From NCBI GenBank assembly GCA_963627615.1, contig CAVGBV010000044.1, forward strand, positions 1 to 20,024: a stretch of DNA of 20,024 nt, written 5' to 3'. Position 1 is the stretch's first letter; each line of letters opens with the position of its first letter. The translations under genes were made by a program, and so were the position numbers. Below the pieces are notes generated by a model. It did no database searches and had not been told where the DNA came from. It was given only the letters and a program-made list of their open reading frames with translations. Shown here in pieces: positions 1 through 8,426 of the stretch. This DNA is from Faecimorpha sp963627615. Its GTDB lineage: Bacteria; Bacillota; Clostridia; Lachnospirales; Bianqueaceae.

Positions 1-696
1 CACGGTCTCCATCGCAAGCTCCGGCGTATTGTTCTCCTTACTCAAGTGCGCCAGAAGGAAATCACACTCCGGATTGTCCGGAATCAGTTCTGCCAGCAAA
101 TGCGCGCAGTCTTCATTGGACAGATGCCCCAGATTGCTCCGAATCCTCCGTTTCAGGCTGAGCGGATAGGAACCACCCATCAGCATCTCTATATCATGAT
201 TGCACTCAACCACGGCAATCCGCGCTCCCTGCAGCATTTGCCGCATCTCCGCGGATACCATTCCGGTATCCGTCATTACGACCAGCTTCTCCTTTTCCGT
301 CGTAAAGCAGTAGCCTACCGGCTCGTTGGCATCGTGATAAATCATGAAGGGCTCAATCCGCAGGCCTGCCATCCGATACCCCTGCCCGGCCCGGATGGAA
401 TAACACTTTTCGCTCTCGATTCGGCCCATGCTGCGTTCCATTCCCCGCCATGTTCCCTCCGTAGCAAACACCGGGATATGATATCTTCTGGCCCAGGCTC
501 CGACTCCTTTGATATGATCGGAATGCTCGTGGGTAACAAAGATGGCCTGGATGGATTCCGGGGCAATGCCCCGCAGCCTGAGATTGGCCTCGATCGCCTT
601 CAGGCTCAGTCCCACATCGACCATAACACGTACGCCGCCCGCCTCTATATAATGACAGTTGCCGCTGGAACCGCTGGCAACAGAACAATAGCGCAT
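1..696 (-). CDS. walJ: WalJ/YycJ-type MBL-fold metallohydrolase (partial, C-terminus outside window)
   Basis: The first 232 residues of a metallo-beta-lactamase fold protein are visible; the reading frame stays open to the window edge. The N-terminus has the family-typical ASGSSGNCHYIEAGG stretch. The di-metal motif HEHSDH follows at residues 56-61 (His56, His58, Asp60, His61) and is continued by IKGVGAWARRY, the YycJ/WalJ signature. Further metal-site candidates are the Asp of TDTG and the HLS segments near the end. WalJ proteins are about 260 residues, so roughly 30 are probably missing. In Bacillus the gene sits in the walRK operon and links cell-wall signalling to DNA replication and repair; it is probably a nuclease-type hydrolase acting in the cytoplasm. 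Here it lies one base after the helicase stop (TAA-T-ATG), with a GGAG about 11 bases upstream of its ATG. That suggests co-transcription and coupling with the helicase. The family call is strong; the exact substrate is unknown. Confidence 0.9.
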   Translation of the reverse strand, partial: MRYCSVASGSSGNCHYIEAGGVRVMVDVGLSLKAIEANLRLRGIAPESIQAIFVTHEHSDHIKGVGAWARRYHIPVFATEGTWRGMERSMGRIESEKCYSIRAGQGYRMAGLRIEPFMIYHDANEPVGYCFTTEKEKLVVMTDTGMVSAEMRQMLQGARIAVVECNHDIEMLMGGSYPLSLKRRIRSNLGHLSNEDCAHLLAELIPDNPECDFLLAHLSKENNTPELAMETV

Positions 697-697
697 A

Positions 698-3073
698 TTA
701 CTCTAACTCCTGTTTTCTCCAAAATTCTCTTACGTTTCTCTCGATCTCCTGCGCCGGAACGATTCTGGGATTCCAGTCCGGCGGCATGCTCTTAAGATAT
801 CTTTTCTCCCGGTAGCGCTCATCGATCAAAAGGATGATCCCCCGGTCCTCTTCGGTGCGGATCACGCGTCCGGCCGCCTGAAACACCCGGTTCAGTCCCG
901 GATACCTGTAGGCATAGTCAAATCCCCGTCCGCAAAGACGATCCATATATTCTCTCACAAGGTCGCGCTCCATACCGATCTGCGGAAGTCCCACCGTTAC
1001 AATCAGGCTTCCGATCAGCCGCCGGCCTCTAAGATCGATTCCCTCCGAAAAAACACCCCCGAGTACGCAAAATCCGATACCCCAGGGCGGATTTTCCTGA
1101 AAACGCGCCAGGAATTCCTCTCTCTCCTCTTCATTCATACCCGTACTCTGCTCCCAGAGATTTATCTCCGGATAAGCGTCTCGAAAAAAAGCAGCGACCT
1201 GCCGCAAATACGGATAGGATGGGAAGAAGACCATGTAATTTCCCTCCCTGGCCTGTACGGTACGGTAGATCACAGCGGCTACGGCCCCCACCGTTCTCTC
1301 CCGGTTCTGATAATCCGCGCGGATTCCGGCTGCCACAAGCACCTGTTTATGTGCCGGATCAAACGGGGATTCCAGATAGATCGCGTCCATGGGATGCTCC
1401 GGATCATTGCCCCCCAAAAGTTCTTTATAATATTCAATGGGTAAAAGCGTCGCGGAAAAGAGAATGACGGAACGCACTTTCTCATAGCGCTGCCGCAGCT
1501 TTTGTGCCGGATGGACACAAAAAATCCGGTAAACCGGCTGTCCGCTTATTTTTTCCAGATAGGTGACGGAACTCTCATCGTACTCTTCCTCCATCTTCAG
1601 GAAAAACTGTACCTGAAAATACAGCTCCATCCACTCTTCCACTCCTGCCTCCTGCGTCAGGCACTCGGCAAGCTGGGTATTGAACTCCGCCAGCAGCGTT
1701 ACCAGCTCCTGGGAGGGTGCGGAATAGGTGATGCATTCGCCTTCTTTGACTTCTTCTCCCTTTTGGTCAAACCAATCGACCAATCGTCGCTGTGCCCGCC
1801 TGAGAGCTCTCCTCCAGGAAACCGGCTTGCCGCGGAAGATCCGTCCAAATTCAAAAAACATCGGTCCCATCACTTCCGCGCTGTACATGGATTGCGCCCG
1901 GTCCGGCAGATTATGGGCTTCATCCACCAATAGAGTATACTCTGTTTTCTGGTCCTGAAAAAAACGTTTTAAGGATGCCGTCGGATCAAACGCGTAATTA
2001 TAATCTCCAATGATCACATCCGCCCAGGTACTGATATCCAGTCCCAGCTCAAAAGGACATACCCGGTACGTTTCCGCATGGCTGCGCAGAAGTTCCCGTC
2101 CGATCTGACGGTACTGCGTGATCGCCGCGTAAACCGCTTGATTGATCCGGTCATAATGCCCCTTGGCATACGGACAGTTCTCCGGATCGCAGTTTCTCTC
2201 CTCCAGGGGACAGATCTTATCCTTGGCCGTCAGCGTAATACTGATCAGTTCCGGCTTCTGTTCTGACAGCCTGTCCAAAGCATCCTGCGCCGCAAGTCCC
2301 GTCGCGGTCTTGGCGGTCAGATAAAAGAGTTTGGATGTCAAGCCATTGGCCATAGCCTTCAGGGCCGGAAAGAGCGCCGACACCGTCTTGCCGGTTCCTG
2401 TGGGCGCCTGTATAAAAATTCCGCCGCCAGATTGAATGGTCTTGTATACATAGGCGGCCATCGTCCGCTGTCCTGTTCTATACGCCGGAAACGGAAATTG
2501 CAGGTTCTGCAGGCTCTGCGTACGTTGGGCAAGATGGTCACGGCTCCAGCGCAGCCACTTGGCATAGGCTTCTACCGTCTCTGTAAAAAAGCTCCGCAGA
2601 TCTTCCGCGCGCCACAGCTCATCATAGGTATATTCTTTTTCCTGTTCGATCTGATAATATGTCAGCCTCAGCCAAACAGCGGCATATCCTTCCTGTTCAC
2701 ACAGAATATGCCCATAACACAAAAGCTGTCCGCGGTGCGCGGGCTCATATGAAAAGCCCAGATGCTCCGCGGACGCATAGGTTGACTTGATCTCTTCGAT
2801 ACGGCAGGGAGCTTCCAGATCCATCAGCTCTTCCACTCCGTCCGCACGGCCCTCTACTTCCAGGCACAGTCCGTCCGTGAGAGATACCGAAAGCAGCATG
2901 GGAACCTCGCTCCTGTAGGCAGCGGAACGGCTCTTCTGCAGCTTCTGATGAATCCTTGTACCCTCCAGAGCCCGCTCCGGTCCGCTGAAGCCCCCGCTGG
3001 CAAGATCTCCCCCACGGCAGATGAATTCTACCATCTGCCGTATGGAGACATGAACAGCCCCTTCTTCTGCCAT
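698..3073 (-). CDS. RecB-like (PD-(D/E)XK) nuclease domain fused to XPD/DinG-type Fe-S DNA helicase
   Basis: This is a 791-residue superfamily 2 helicase of the XPD/Rad3/DinG group with an N-terminal nuclease-like domain. Residues about 1-190 resemble the RecB/Cas4 PD-(D/E)XK fold: His42 in GTRIHQKL, Asp78 in GRADG, Glu94-x-Lys96 in IEEIK, and Gln116/Tyr120 in QLLCY. The helicase follows with Walker A APTGTGKT (223-230), four cysteines at about 288, 295, 300 and 339 placed like an XPD iron-sulfur cluster, DEAH (384-387), FSATLLP, SEGIDLRGR and the QAAGRVIR arginine-finger motif. Predicted activity is ATP-driven 5'-3' DNA unwinding with a possible nuclease step in repair. I chose the ATG at 3073 because it overlaps the previous stop as TAATG. 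An in-frame TTG at 3085 would add four residues but has no ribosome site. No strong Shine-Dalgarno precedes the ATG, so translation probably depends on coupling to the upstream gene. Helicase class is certain; biological role is not. Confidence 0.92.
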   Translation of the reverse strand: MAEEGAVHVSIRQMVEFICRGGDLASGGFSGPERALEGTRIHQKLQKSRSAAYRSEVPMLLSVSLTDGLCLEVEGRADGVEELMDLEAPCRIEEIKSTYASAEHLGFSYEPAHRGQLLCYGHILCEQEGYAAVWLRLTYYQIEQEKEYTYDELWRAEDLRSFFTETVEAYAKWLRWSRDHLAQRTQSLQNLQFPFPAYRTGQRTMAAYVYKTIQSGGGIFIQAPTGTGKTVSALFPALKAMANGLTSKLFYLTAKTATGLAAQDALDRLSEQKPELISITLTAKDKICPLEERNCDPENCPYAKGHYDRINQAVYAAITQYRQIGRELLRSHAETYRVCPFELGLDISTWADVIIGDYNYAFDPTASLKRFFQDQKTEYTLLVDEAHNLPDRAQSMYSAEVMGPMFFEFGRIFRGKPVSWRRALRRAQRRLVDWFDQKGEEVKEGECITYSAPSQELVTLLAEFNTQLAECLTQEAGVEEWMELYFQVQFFLKMEEEYDESSVTYLEKISGQPVYRIFCVHPAQKLRQRYEKVRSVILFSATLLPIEYYKELLGGNDPEHPMDAIYLESPFDPAHKQVLVAAGIRADYQNRERTVGAVAAVIYRTVQAREGNYMVFFPSYPYLRQVAAFFRDAYPEINLWEQSTGMNEEEREEFLARFQENPPWGIGFCVLGGVFSEGIDLRGRRLIGSLIVTVGLPQIGMERDLVREYMDRLCGRGFDYAYRYPGLNRVFQAAGRVIRTEEDRGIILLIDERYREKRYLKSMPPDWNPRIVPAQEIERNVREFWRKQELE

Positions 3074-5448
3074 TACAGAAGCCAATAGGGCATCTCATCC
3101 TTTACATGAACGCCTTGCTTTTTCTTAACCGGTTCCGCCTGTACCTCCGGCTTCTGTTCCTGCTCTTCCGCGGCGGAAGCAAGTACAATCGCCCTGTTCT
3201 GAATCTTGGCCTCAAAGAACTTGGGACGCTCGTTGGGCGTCTGATTGGGCTGATGCACTGTCATCATTAATTCACCCGTAAATTTATGGAAGACCATACC
3301 ATGGCCGCCGTCTGCTTCAAACGCAAGCTGCTCGTTCTGCTTCCAGGGGCCGAGGATTCCTCCCTCCGAATAGGCACTGCCCATGGCATACCCCTTAGGG
3401 CCTCTTCCGGACCAGAGCATCATCAGCTGATCTCCGTCTTCTACCATGAACGGGCCATCCGTTACATAGCTATAGGCATCGCTGTCTGACTCCGGGTGCC
3501 GTTCCTTCCACGGACGTCCGGACGCCCAGGAGGCTTCCGATGCTGAGAAAAGCTTGACAGGATCTCCTGCCGGTCCAGTCAAATCCTTCTTCAGAGGCAT
3601 AGCCACAATCTCTCCGTCTATAATCTGCGTCCACTCGTGGCAGAATACGATCCACGGCTGTCCGTCCGGATCCAGGTAGAACGTGCCATCCAGGCAGTCC
3701 CACTCCTCCGGTGTTACCGGACCATCGGATATAGGCGTGTAAGGTCCCTCCGGACGGTCCGAACGCAGAATCTGCGTACCCTTATAGCGCTTCTCCGAAC
3801 CAAAGGTCGCGAACATATAGTACTTACCGCGATAACGGTGTACTTCCGGCGCCCAGTTGTTCCGGGTTCCCCAGAAATTCTCATCCGGCCGGAAAGCGGC
3901 GATGGGGCCGTCCCAATGCTCCAGATCCTCGCTTACAAAACAATCAAATCCATAGAAGGGGCCTCTCCAGCAGCTGGGATCGGTCGTACCGAACAGATAG
4001 TATTTGCCTTCTTCCTCCACCGGAAGCACAAACGGATCCCGCATCTGAATCTGATCCAGACGCAGATATCCCGCTTCTACCATCTTGGGCGCGAACTTCT
4101 TGATATTATATCCTACGTCCTGCAGCATCTGCAGCATGGTATAATGGGGACGCATCTCCTTACAATACAGCAGCGCCTGCAACGCGACCTCGCCTGTGAT
4201 ATGGGGCAATCCCGTCCAGTCGCGGACCGCACCCACATGCTCCATCGCCTTACGCATCTTATCCAATGAAGGCAGTGCCTCACGGATAATCGCGTTGATC
4301 GTACGTCGGTTCTCCAGAATGAATCCCAATCGGCGGATTCTCTCTTCCGCGTCATAATGATAATCCGCCAGAATGGCCGGAGCCGCGGCGCCATACACCT
4401 TTTCCAGCTTCTTGCGGTATGCCGCCTCATCAAACTTGCGCAGTCTCGGAATGACACGGCGCGCTTCAATATCCAATGTCAGGAACTCACGGTACAAACG
4501 GTCCATGATCAGCGTACCTACGCCTACCTTGGTTCCATGATAGATCGCCGGCTTTCCGTTCAGCTGCAGCCACATTTCCCAGAAATGGGAGAAATGATGC
4601 TCAGAACCGGAGGCTGCTCTGGAAGATCCCATATAGCTCATGTATACGCCGGACAGAACCAGTCCCTCCATCAATCTCGCCAGCAGCTCGTCGCCAAACT
4701 CGCCTTCTTCCGGAGCCTCCAACGCCAGATCGATGATCTGATCCGTTACCTTTAACATAGCCTTGGCTACAAAATCGCAATAATACTCTCCATTGATCAG
4801 ATGGCTGAGTTTCCAGTCCAGCCCGGAATTGTACTTGGCTGCCATATCGCCGATTCCTGCCAGTGTCATAGACCTCGGCGCTTTACACATCACCGCCATA
4901 TCGCCGATGATGACCTTGGGCGGATTGTAGTATTCTGTTACCTTCAGATTGTTGCGTACCAGCGCCGCCACAGTAGAGGCGTATCCATCCATAGAAGCCG
5001 CGGTTCCGATGATCCACTGCGGTACGCCGCCCAGCATCTCTCCGATCACTTTTCCCAGGTCGTTCAGAGTACCGGAACCTACGGAGATGATTACGTCCGG
5101 GCGGTTCTCACAAGCACGGAAAGCGTTCACACCTTCTTCCATCGCGATTTCATCTGCTGTCAGCCATCCATCTTCGCGCTGATAAATATGTTCATAAACC
5201 TGAATCCCGGCGCTTTGGATCAGCTGAGCCGCCTGTTCTCCGGCTGCCTCATGCGTATGCGTATCTTCCAGAAGCATTACCGTCTTCATACCATGCTGCT
5301 GCAGCAGCTCCGGAACGTATTCCATGGCTCCGCGTCCGATGACAACCGCGTCGATATTGGCCCGGTGCGTTTTACCGCACGCGCAGACGATATCTCTGTT
5401 CAGGACATCGGCCAGCGGCTGCATTTCCTGCAAGGTTTTCTTACTCAT
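3073..5448 (-). CDS. Fusion: sn-glycerol-1-phosphate dehydrogenase (AraM/EgsA-like) + GH43-type beta-propeller
   Basis: A single uninterrupted 791-residue frame joins two unrelated enzymes. Residues about 1-440 are an AraM/EgsA-type dehydrogenase, which reduces dihydroxyacetone phosphate to sn-glycerol-1-phosphate with NAD(P)H. It shows the nucleotide-binding GSGTLND (124-130), GTAASMDGYAS (148-158), and metal ligands at Asp201, the His284/His285 segment (SEHHFSHFWEM) and His304 (YHGTKVG). Residues about 465-755 are a five-bladed propeller of the GH43 type: RDPF (Asp471), YYLFGTT, WAPEVHRYRGKYYMFAT, LDGTFYLDPDGQPW (Asp587) and TDGPF (Asp664). A linker of about 25 residues joins them, and a charged tail (755-791) ends the protein. 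There is no signal peptide, so it is cytoplasmic. The ATG at 5448 overlaps the previous stop (ATGAGTAA) and has a GGGGGAA ribosome site. In B. subtilis araM lies in the arabinose operon beside an arabinofuranosidase, so the fusion could join linked functions; that link is inference. Whether the propeller is catalytic is unclear. Confidence 0.9.
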   Translation of the reverse strand: MSKKTLQEMQPLADVLNRDIVCACGKTHRANIDAVVIGRGAMEYVPELLQQHGMKTVMLLEDTHTHEAAGEQAAQLIQSAGIQVYEHIYQREDGWLTADEIAMEEGVNAFRACENRPDVIISVGSGTLNDLGKVIGEMLGGVPQWIIGTAASMDGYASTVAALVRNNLKVTEYYNPPKVIIGDMAVMCKAPRSMTLAGIGDMAAKYNSGLDWKLSHLINGEYYCDFVAKAMLKVTDQIIDLALEAPEEGEFGDELLARLMEGLVLSGVYMSYMGSSRAASGSEHHFSHFWEMWLQLNGKPAIYHGTKVGVGTLIMDRLYREFLTLDIEARRVIPRLRKFDEAAYRKKLEKVYGAAAPAILADYHYDAEERIRRLGFILENRRTINAIIREALPSLDKMRKAMEHVGAVRDWTGLPHITGEVALQALLYCKEMRPHYTMLQMLQDVGYNIKKFAPKMVEAGYLRLDQIQMRDPFVLPVEEEGKYYLFGTTDPSCWRGPFYGFDCFVSEDLEHWDGPIAAFRPDENFWGTRNNWAPEVHRYRGKYYMFATFGSEKRYKGTQILRSDRPEGPYTPISDGPVTPEEWDCLDGTFYLDPDGQPWIVFCHEWTQIIDGEIVAMPLKKDLTGPAGDPVKLFSASEASWASGRPWKERHPESDSDAYSYVTDGPFMVEDGDQLMMLWSGRGPKGYAMGSAYSEGGILGPWKQNEQLAFEADGGHGMVFHKFTGELMMTVHQPNQTPNERPKFFEAKIQNRAIVLASAAEEQEQKPEVQAEPVKKKQGVHVKDEMPYWLL

Positions 5449-7087
5449 CTTGATCTTCCCCCTGTATAGTATTTTGATTTTGTTTCTCTTCGGCAGCGGT
5501 CAATCCGACATAACCGGTCTCCCGATAAGCTTCATCTGTAATCTCCTGCGGATATCCCAGATATTCCAGGATCCGGATACCGTTCGGCACTTTAAGGACT
5601 CCCGGCTTCAGCTTATAGTCGAAATCCAGCGCGTCCTTCGTGACATTCTCACTGAAATGATAACTGGTATATTGATCTGCTACCTTTTGCGTAATCTCAA
5701 TATCATGGGTCGCTACAATGACCATCGTATTGTGTCTGGCAAGATAAGACAACAGCGAAGAGGCCGCGGCCACTCTCTCGATCGGATTGGTCCCTCGGAA
5801 GATCTCATCGATCATCAGCAGTGAGGTCCGGTTCTCATCCAGTGTCTGTACCATCCGCAGCAGCGCCTCGGCTTCCGCCATATAATAACTCTTGCCCTCG
5901 ATCAGGTTATCGCTCGGGCTGATGGACGTCAGAATATTGAAAAAGGATGCCGTATAAGAGTCCGCCGGAACTGTGTAGAAGGTCTGCGCCAGCACCGCTC
6001 CCGTGGACAATGTCCGCAAAAACGTAGATTTACCGGACATATTGGATCCGGTGATCACTACATTGCCTCCCGTCATCTCCAGGGAATTGGGGACTCCCTT
6101 GGTCAGCAGCGGATGCGTGATGTTTTCCACCTTAAAATACTTCGGCTCGGAGACGAATACCGGCTTGGTCATGCGGCGCAGCCCTCTGCGGAAGGACGCC
6201 ATCGCCATCAAGGCGTCCAACTCTCCGATCTTACGGTACAGGACCCGAAGTACCGGAGCCTCCTGCTCCACATACTTCAGGCACCGGATAAAAGCACGGT
6301 CCTCTGTCAGGAACAGGATCTTAAGATACTCCACAAGTCCGATCGGATCATTGCCCCCGATTCCGAGTCTGCCAGCTTTTTTCTTGATGATTCCGCACTT
6401 CTTTACGCATTTGCGGAAAAAGCTCAGATATCCCTTATCGATCTGCGGAATATCCATATTGCCCATCTCTTCCGCAACCGTAAGCATTCTCGCGATGAAC
6501 TGAACGCCCGGCATCGTCGCTTCTGTTCTGGCGTTGAGCTTTTGATGATAAACGGTATTGATTACAAACATAACCGCCGTCATCATCAATCCGCCAAAGC
6601 CCATAAACGGGATGGAAACAAGTGCCGCCAGCATGGCCAGAGCCAGTCCGTTGGCCCAGGACGCGGAGTCCGGCAGCTTAGGAATCCCATGGAACAGTAG
6701 GGACGCCGCCCCGTCATACTCCACTTTCCCAAGATAGAAGAGAAGGCAGGCGATCTTATCCCTTGCCTCTCCATTGTGCTGAAGATAATCCATCACCCGA
6801 TCCCGCCGCTTCAGCTCCTCCTCATCAAAGATCAGCGTACGCAGCATATTGTACAGCATCTGCTGTCCCGGCATTGAATAAGCCCGGTCCAGCTTGCAGA
6901 AGATGCGGTTCATCTCCATGTCGTTCCAGGTCTGGTCATCCAGAATCCAGTCCGCCCGCTTCATCATGTCTACAAAGAACTCTTCCAGATCCGGAAAATT
7001 CAGATCGTCCTGCACACTGTCGCTGAAATCCTTACCCCAGTGGTTTCTGACAAATTCCAGCCGGCTCTTTTTATAAAACTTCGGCAT
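5441..7087 (-). CDS. Membrane-anchored MutS-like ATPase
   Basis: This 548-residue protein has a MutS-family ATPase domain at its C-terminus: Walker A GSNMSGKS (347-354), the SxSDNLxxGKSYYMAEAE segment, Walker B LLMIDE (423-428) followed by the FRGTNPIER signature, and ATHDIE with its His at about 461. It lacks the mismatch-recognition domain of true MutS. Two hydrophobic helices at about 145-181 (LALAMLAALVSIPFMGF and LMMTAVMFVINTVYH) sit ahead of the helical lever-like region, so it is probably membrane-bound. MutS relatives of this shape are known in Firmicutes, but I know of no assigned function. The ATG at 7087 is chosen because GGGAGGAG lies nine bases upstream. An upstream ATG at 7144 would add 19 residues and overlap cdaR by 32 bases with no clear ribosome site. 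It lies 25 bases after cdaR and overlaps the dehydrogenase-propeller fusion by eight. It should not be annotated as mutS. Confidence 0.88.
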   Translation of the reverse strand: MPKFYKKSRLEFVRNHWGKDFSDSVQDDLNFPDLEEFFVDMMKRADWILDDQTWNDMEMNRIFCKLDRAYSMPGQQMLYNMLRTLIFDEEELKRRDRVMDYLQHNGEARDKIACLLFYLGKVEYDGAASLLFHGIPKLPDSASWANGLALAMLAALVSIPFMGFGGLMMTAVMFVINTVYHQKLNARTEATMPGVQFIARMLTVAEEMGNMDIPQIDKGYLSFFRKCVKKCGIIKKKAGRLGIGGNDPIGLVEYLKILFLTEDRAFIRCLKYVEQEAPVLRVLYRKIGELDALMAMASFRRGLRRMTKPVFVSEPKYFKVENITHPLLTKGVPNSLEMTGGNVVITGSNMSGKSTFLRTLSTGAVLAQTFYTVPADSYTASFFNILTSISPSDNLIEGKSYYMAEAEALLRMVQTLDENRTSLLMIDEIFRGTNPIERVAAASSLLSYLARHNTMVIVATHDIEITQKVADQYTSYHFSENVTKDALDFDYKLKPGVLKVPNGIRILEYLGYPQEITDEAYRETGYVGLTAAEEKQNQNTIQGEDQDE

Positions 7088-7094
7088 GTGGCCG

Positions 7095-7102
7095 CTCCTC
7101 CC
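7095..7102 (-). promoter_or_regulatory. Ribosome binding site deciding the MutS-like start
   Basis: On the minus strand this reads GGGAGGAG, nearly the full anti-16S complement. Its GGAGG core ends nine bases before the ATG at 7087. No comparable site precedes the ATG at 7144, so the shorter protein is preferred. Confidence 0.8.
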
Positions 7103-7112
7103 ATACTGCTTG

Positions 7113-8426
7113 TTATGATTGCGCTGTTCCCGCTGTATCTTCATCCGCGACCACGATACTGAGTGTCTGCGGCGCTCCGTAAACCTTCAGGCCCTCCGGC
7201 GCGGCATAGACTATGCTAACTTCGTACGTTCCGTTTTCGGTCAACGCCCCTACATCTGCCATACAGCGAATATTGGCCAATGTCAGGCTGTCCAGCGCTG
7301 AAGGCTTTCCCTGGATCTGAACGATAGCGCTGCCATCCGTCAAGGTATACGTCTTGCCCTTGACGGAATTCTGCCAGGTAAAGTTCTGCCCTGTAATGCT
7401 GAAGCTTCGGATCTCTTTTTTCTTCATATTGACTGTCAGAGTCGTCTGCGATGCGCTGCCGCCGACGAGCCCTATATGCACTCCGTATTCCTGAGACAGC
7501 TTGGTGCAAACCGCCGCCAGGTCATAGCTCTGCTGGAATGTCTGCGTTTTATCCGCTGCCGATACCGCCGCAAGCTCAATCTCCGTAATACCGGCCAGAA
7601 CATTCTTGGGGCCGTAGAGCTGAACGGACTCCTGCGAGAGGCTGCTGCTCTCCACATAATACTCATTATTCGGATCTTCTGTAATCTCCACCGTACGGAT
7701 CGGAACCTCCTGGACAAAGTACACCGGTACGCTCAGCTGCATCATCACTTTGGCCGAATAGGAGGTATCCTCCAATTCTTCCAGAAGAACCGGATTGCCA
7801 TCCGCGTCAAGGAAAGTGATGGCCTTGCCCTTACCTGATACCGTATCAGAGGCGTCCTGTACATCCAGCACCGCCTCCGCGGAAGCGATTCTGTCAATCT
7901 GACTCTGCGGTCCGGAAAGGATTACAACCGATGGTTCCATTACCGCGTACGCATCCTGCGCAACAACTACGTACCCCTCCGCCGGCGTTCCTTCCGTGCG
8001 GAGCTGAATCGTATACTCCTTGGATACGATATCTTCCACATTCAGCCGAACATAGGATACACTCTGATGCTTCACTGTCACATTCCGGTCATCGACTGTA
8101 CAGGAAACCTCCGCGCGTCCTTCTTCCGGCTGCACGGCCAGATAATCAATATACGCGTTAAAATTGTCCGCCGTCAGGTTCTCTACAATCGATCGGCGTC
8201 CGCTCACTGTCACACTGAGCCTCATCTCCGATTCCAGTGTGACATGTTGATTCTGCTCCTCAAAATAATTTTCATTCTGTATGGCAATCGGTATATTATG
8301 AATGGTCTCCGTCGTTACAGGATCCTGCTGGTTGACGACCATCACCCACAGACAAAATGAAAATACAACGGAAAATATTTTTAACAGAAGATTTTTGGAG
8401 AAAAACTTTTTAACAAAATCAAGCAT
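7113..8426 (-). CDS. cdaR: CdaR, YbbR-domain regulator of diadenylate cyclase
   Basis: This 437-residue protein has an N-terminal membrane anchor (about 12-32, LLLKIFSVVFSFCLWVMVV) followed by an extracytoplasmic region of YbbR repeats. Four repeats can be made out from their recurring hydrophobic-GP/GR-x-x-x-I/V pattern: VSGRRSIVENL, LSGPQSQIDRI, LYGPKNVLAGI and IQGKPSALDSL. CdaR proteins bind the membrane cyclase CdaA and modulate c-di-AMP synthesis. The ATG at 8426 overlaps the cdaA stop by eight bases (ATGCTTGA), behind a GGGGGA-rich ribosome site, which fits translational coupling and complex formation. Many Firmicutes carry glmM next; here the following gene is a MutS-like ATPase. The assignment rests on domain pattern plus gene order. 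Confidence 0.93.
   Translation of the reverse strand: MLDFVKKFFSKNLLLKIFSVVFSFCLWVMVVNQQDPVTTETIHNIPIAIQNENYFEEQNQHVTLESEMRLSVTVSGRRSIVENLTADNFNAYIDYLAVQPEEGRAEVSCTVDDRNVTVKHQSVSYVRLNVEDIVSKEYTIQLRTEGTPAEGYVVVAQDAYAVMEPSVVILSGPQSQIDRIASAEAVLDVQDASDTVSGKGKAITFLDADGNPVLLEELEDTSYSAKVMMQLSVPVYFVQEVPIRTVEITEDPNNEYYVESSSLSQESVQLYGPKNVLAGITEIELAAVSAADKTQTFQQSYDLAAVCTKLSQEYGVHIGLVGGSASQTTLTVNMKKKEIRSFSITGQNFTWQNSVKGKTYTLTDGSAIVQIQGKPSALDSLTLANIRCMADVGALTENGTYEVSIVYAAPEGLKVYGAPQTLSIVVADEDTAGTAQS

Noticed and set aside
46..795. 249-codon plus-strand open frame opposite walJ
   Set aside because: The minus strand encodes a clear metallo-beta-lactamase protein with HEHSDH; the plus-strand product is low in recognisable structure.
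3071..3085. TTG start at 3085 for the helicase
   Set aside because: No ribosome site precedes it, and the ATG at 3073 overlaps the upstream stop as TAATG, the usual coupled arrangement.
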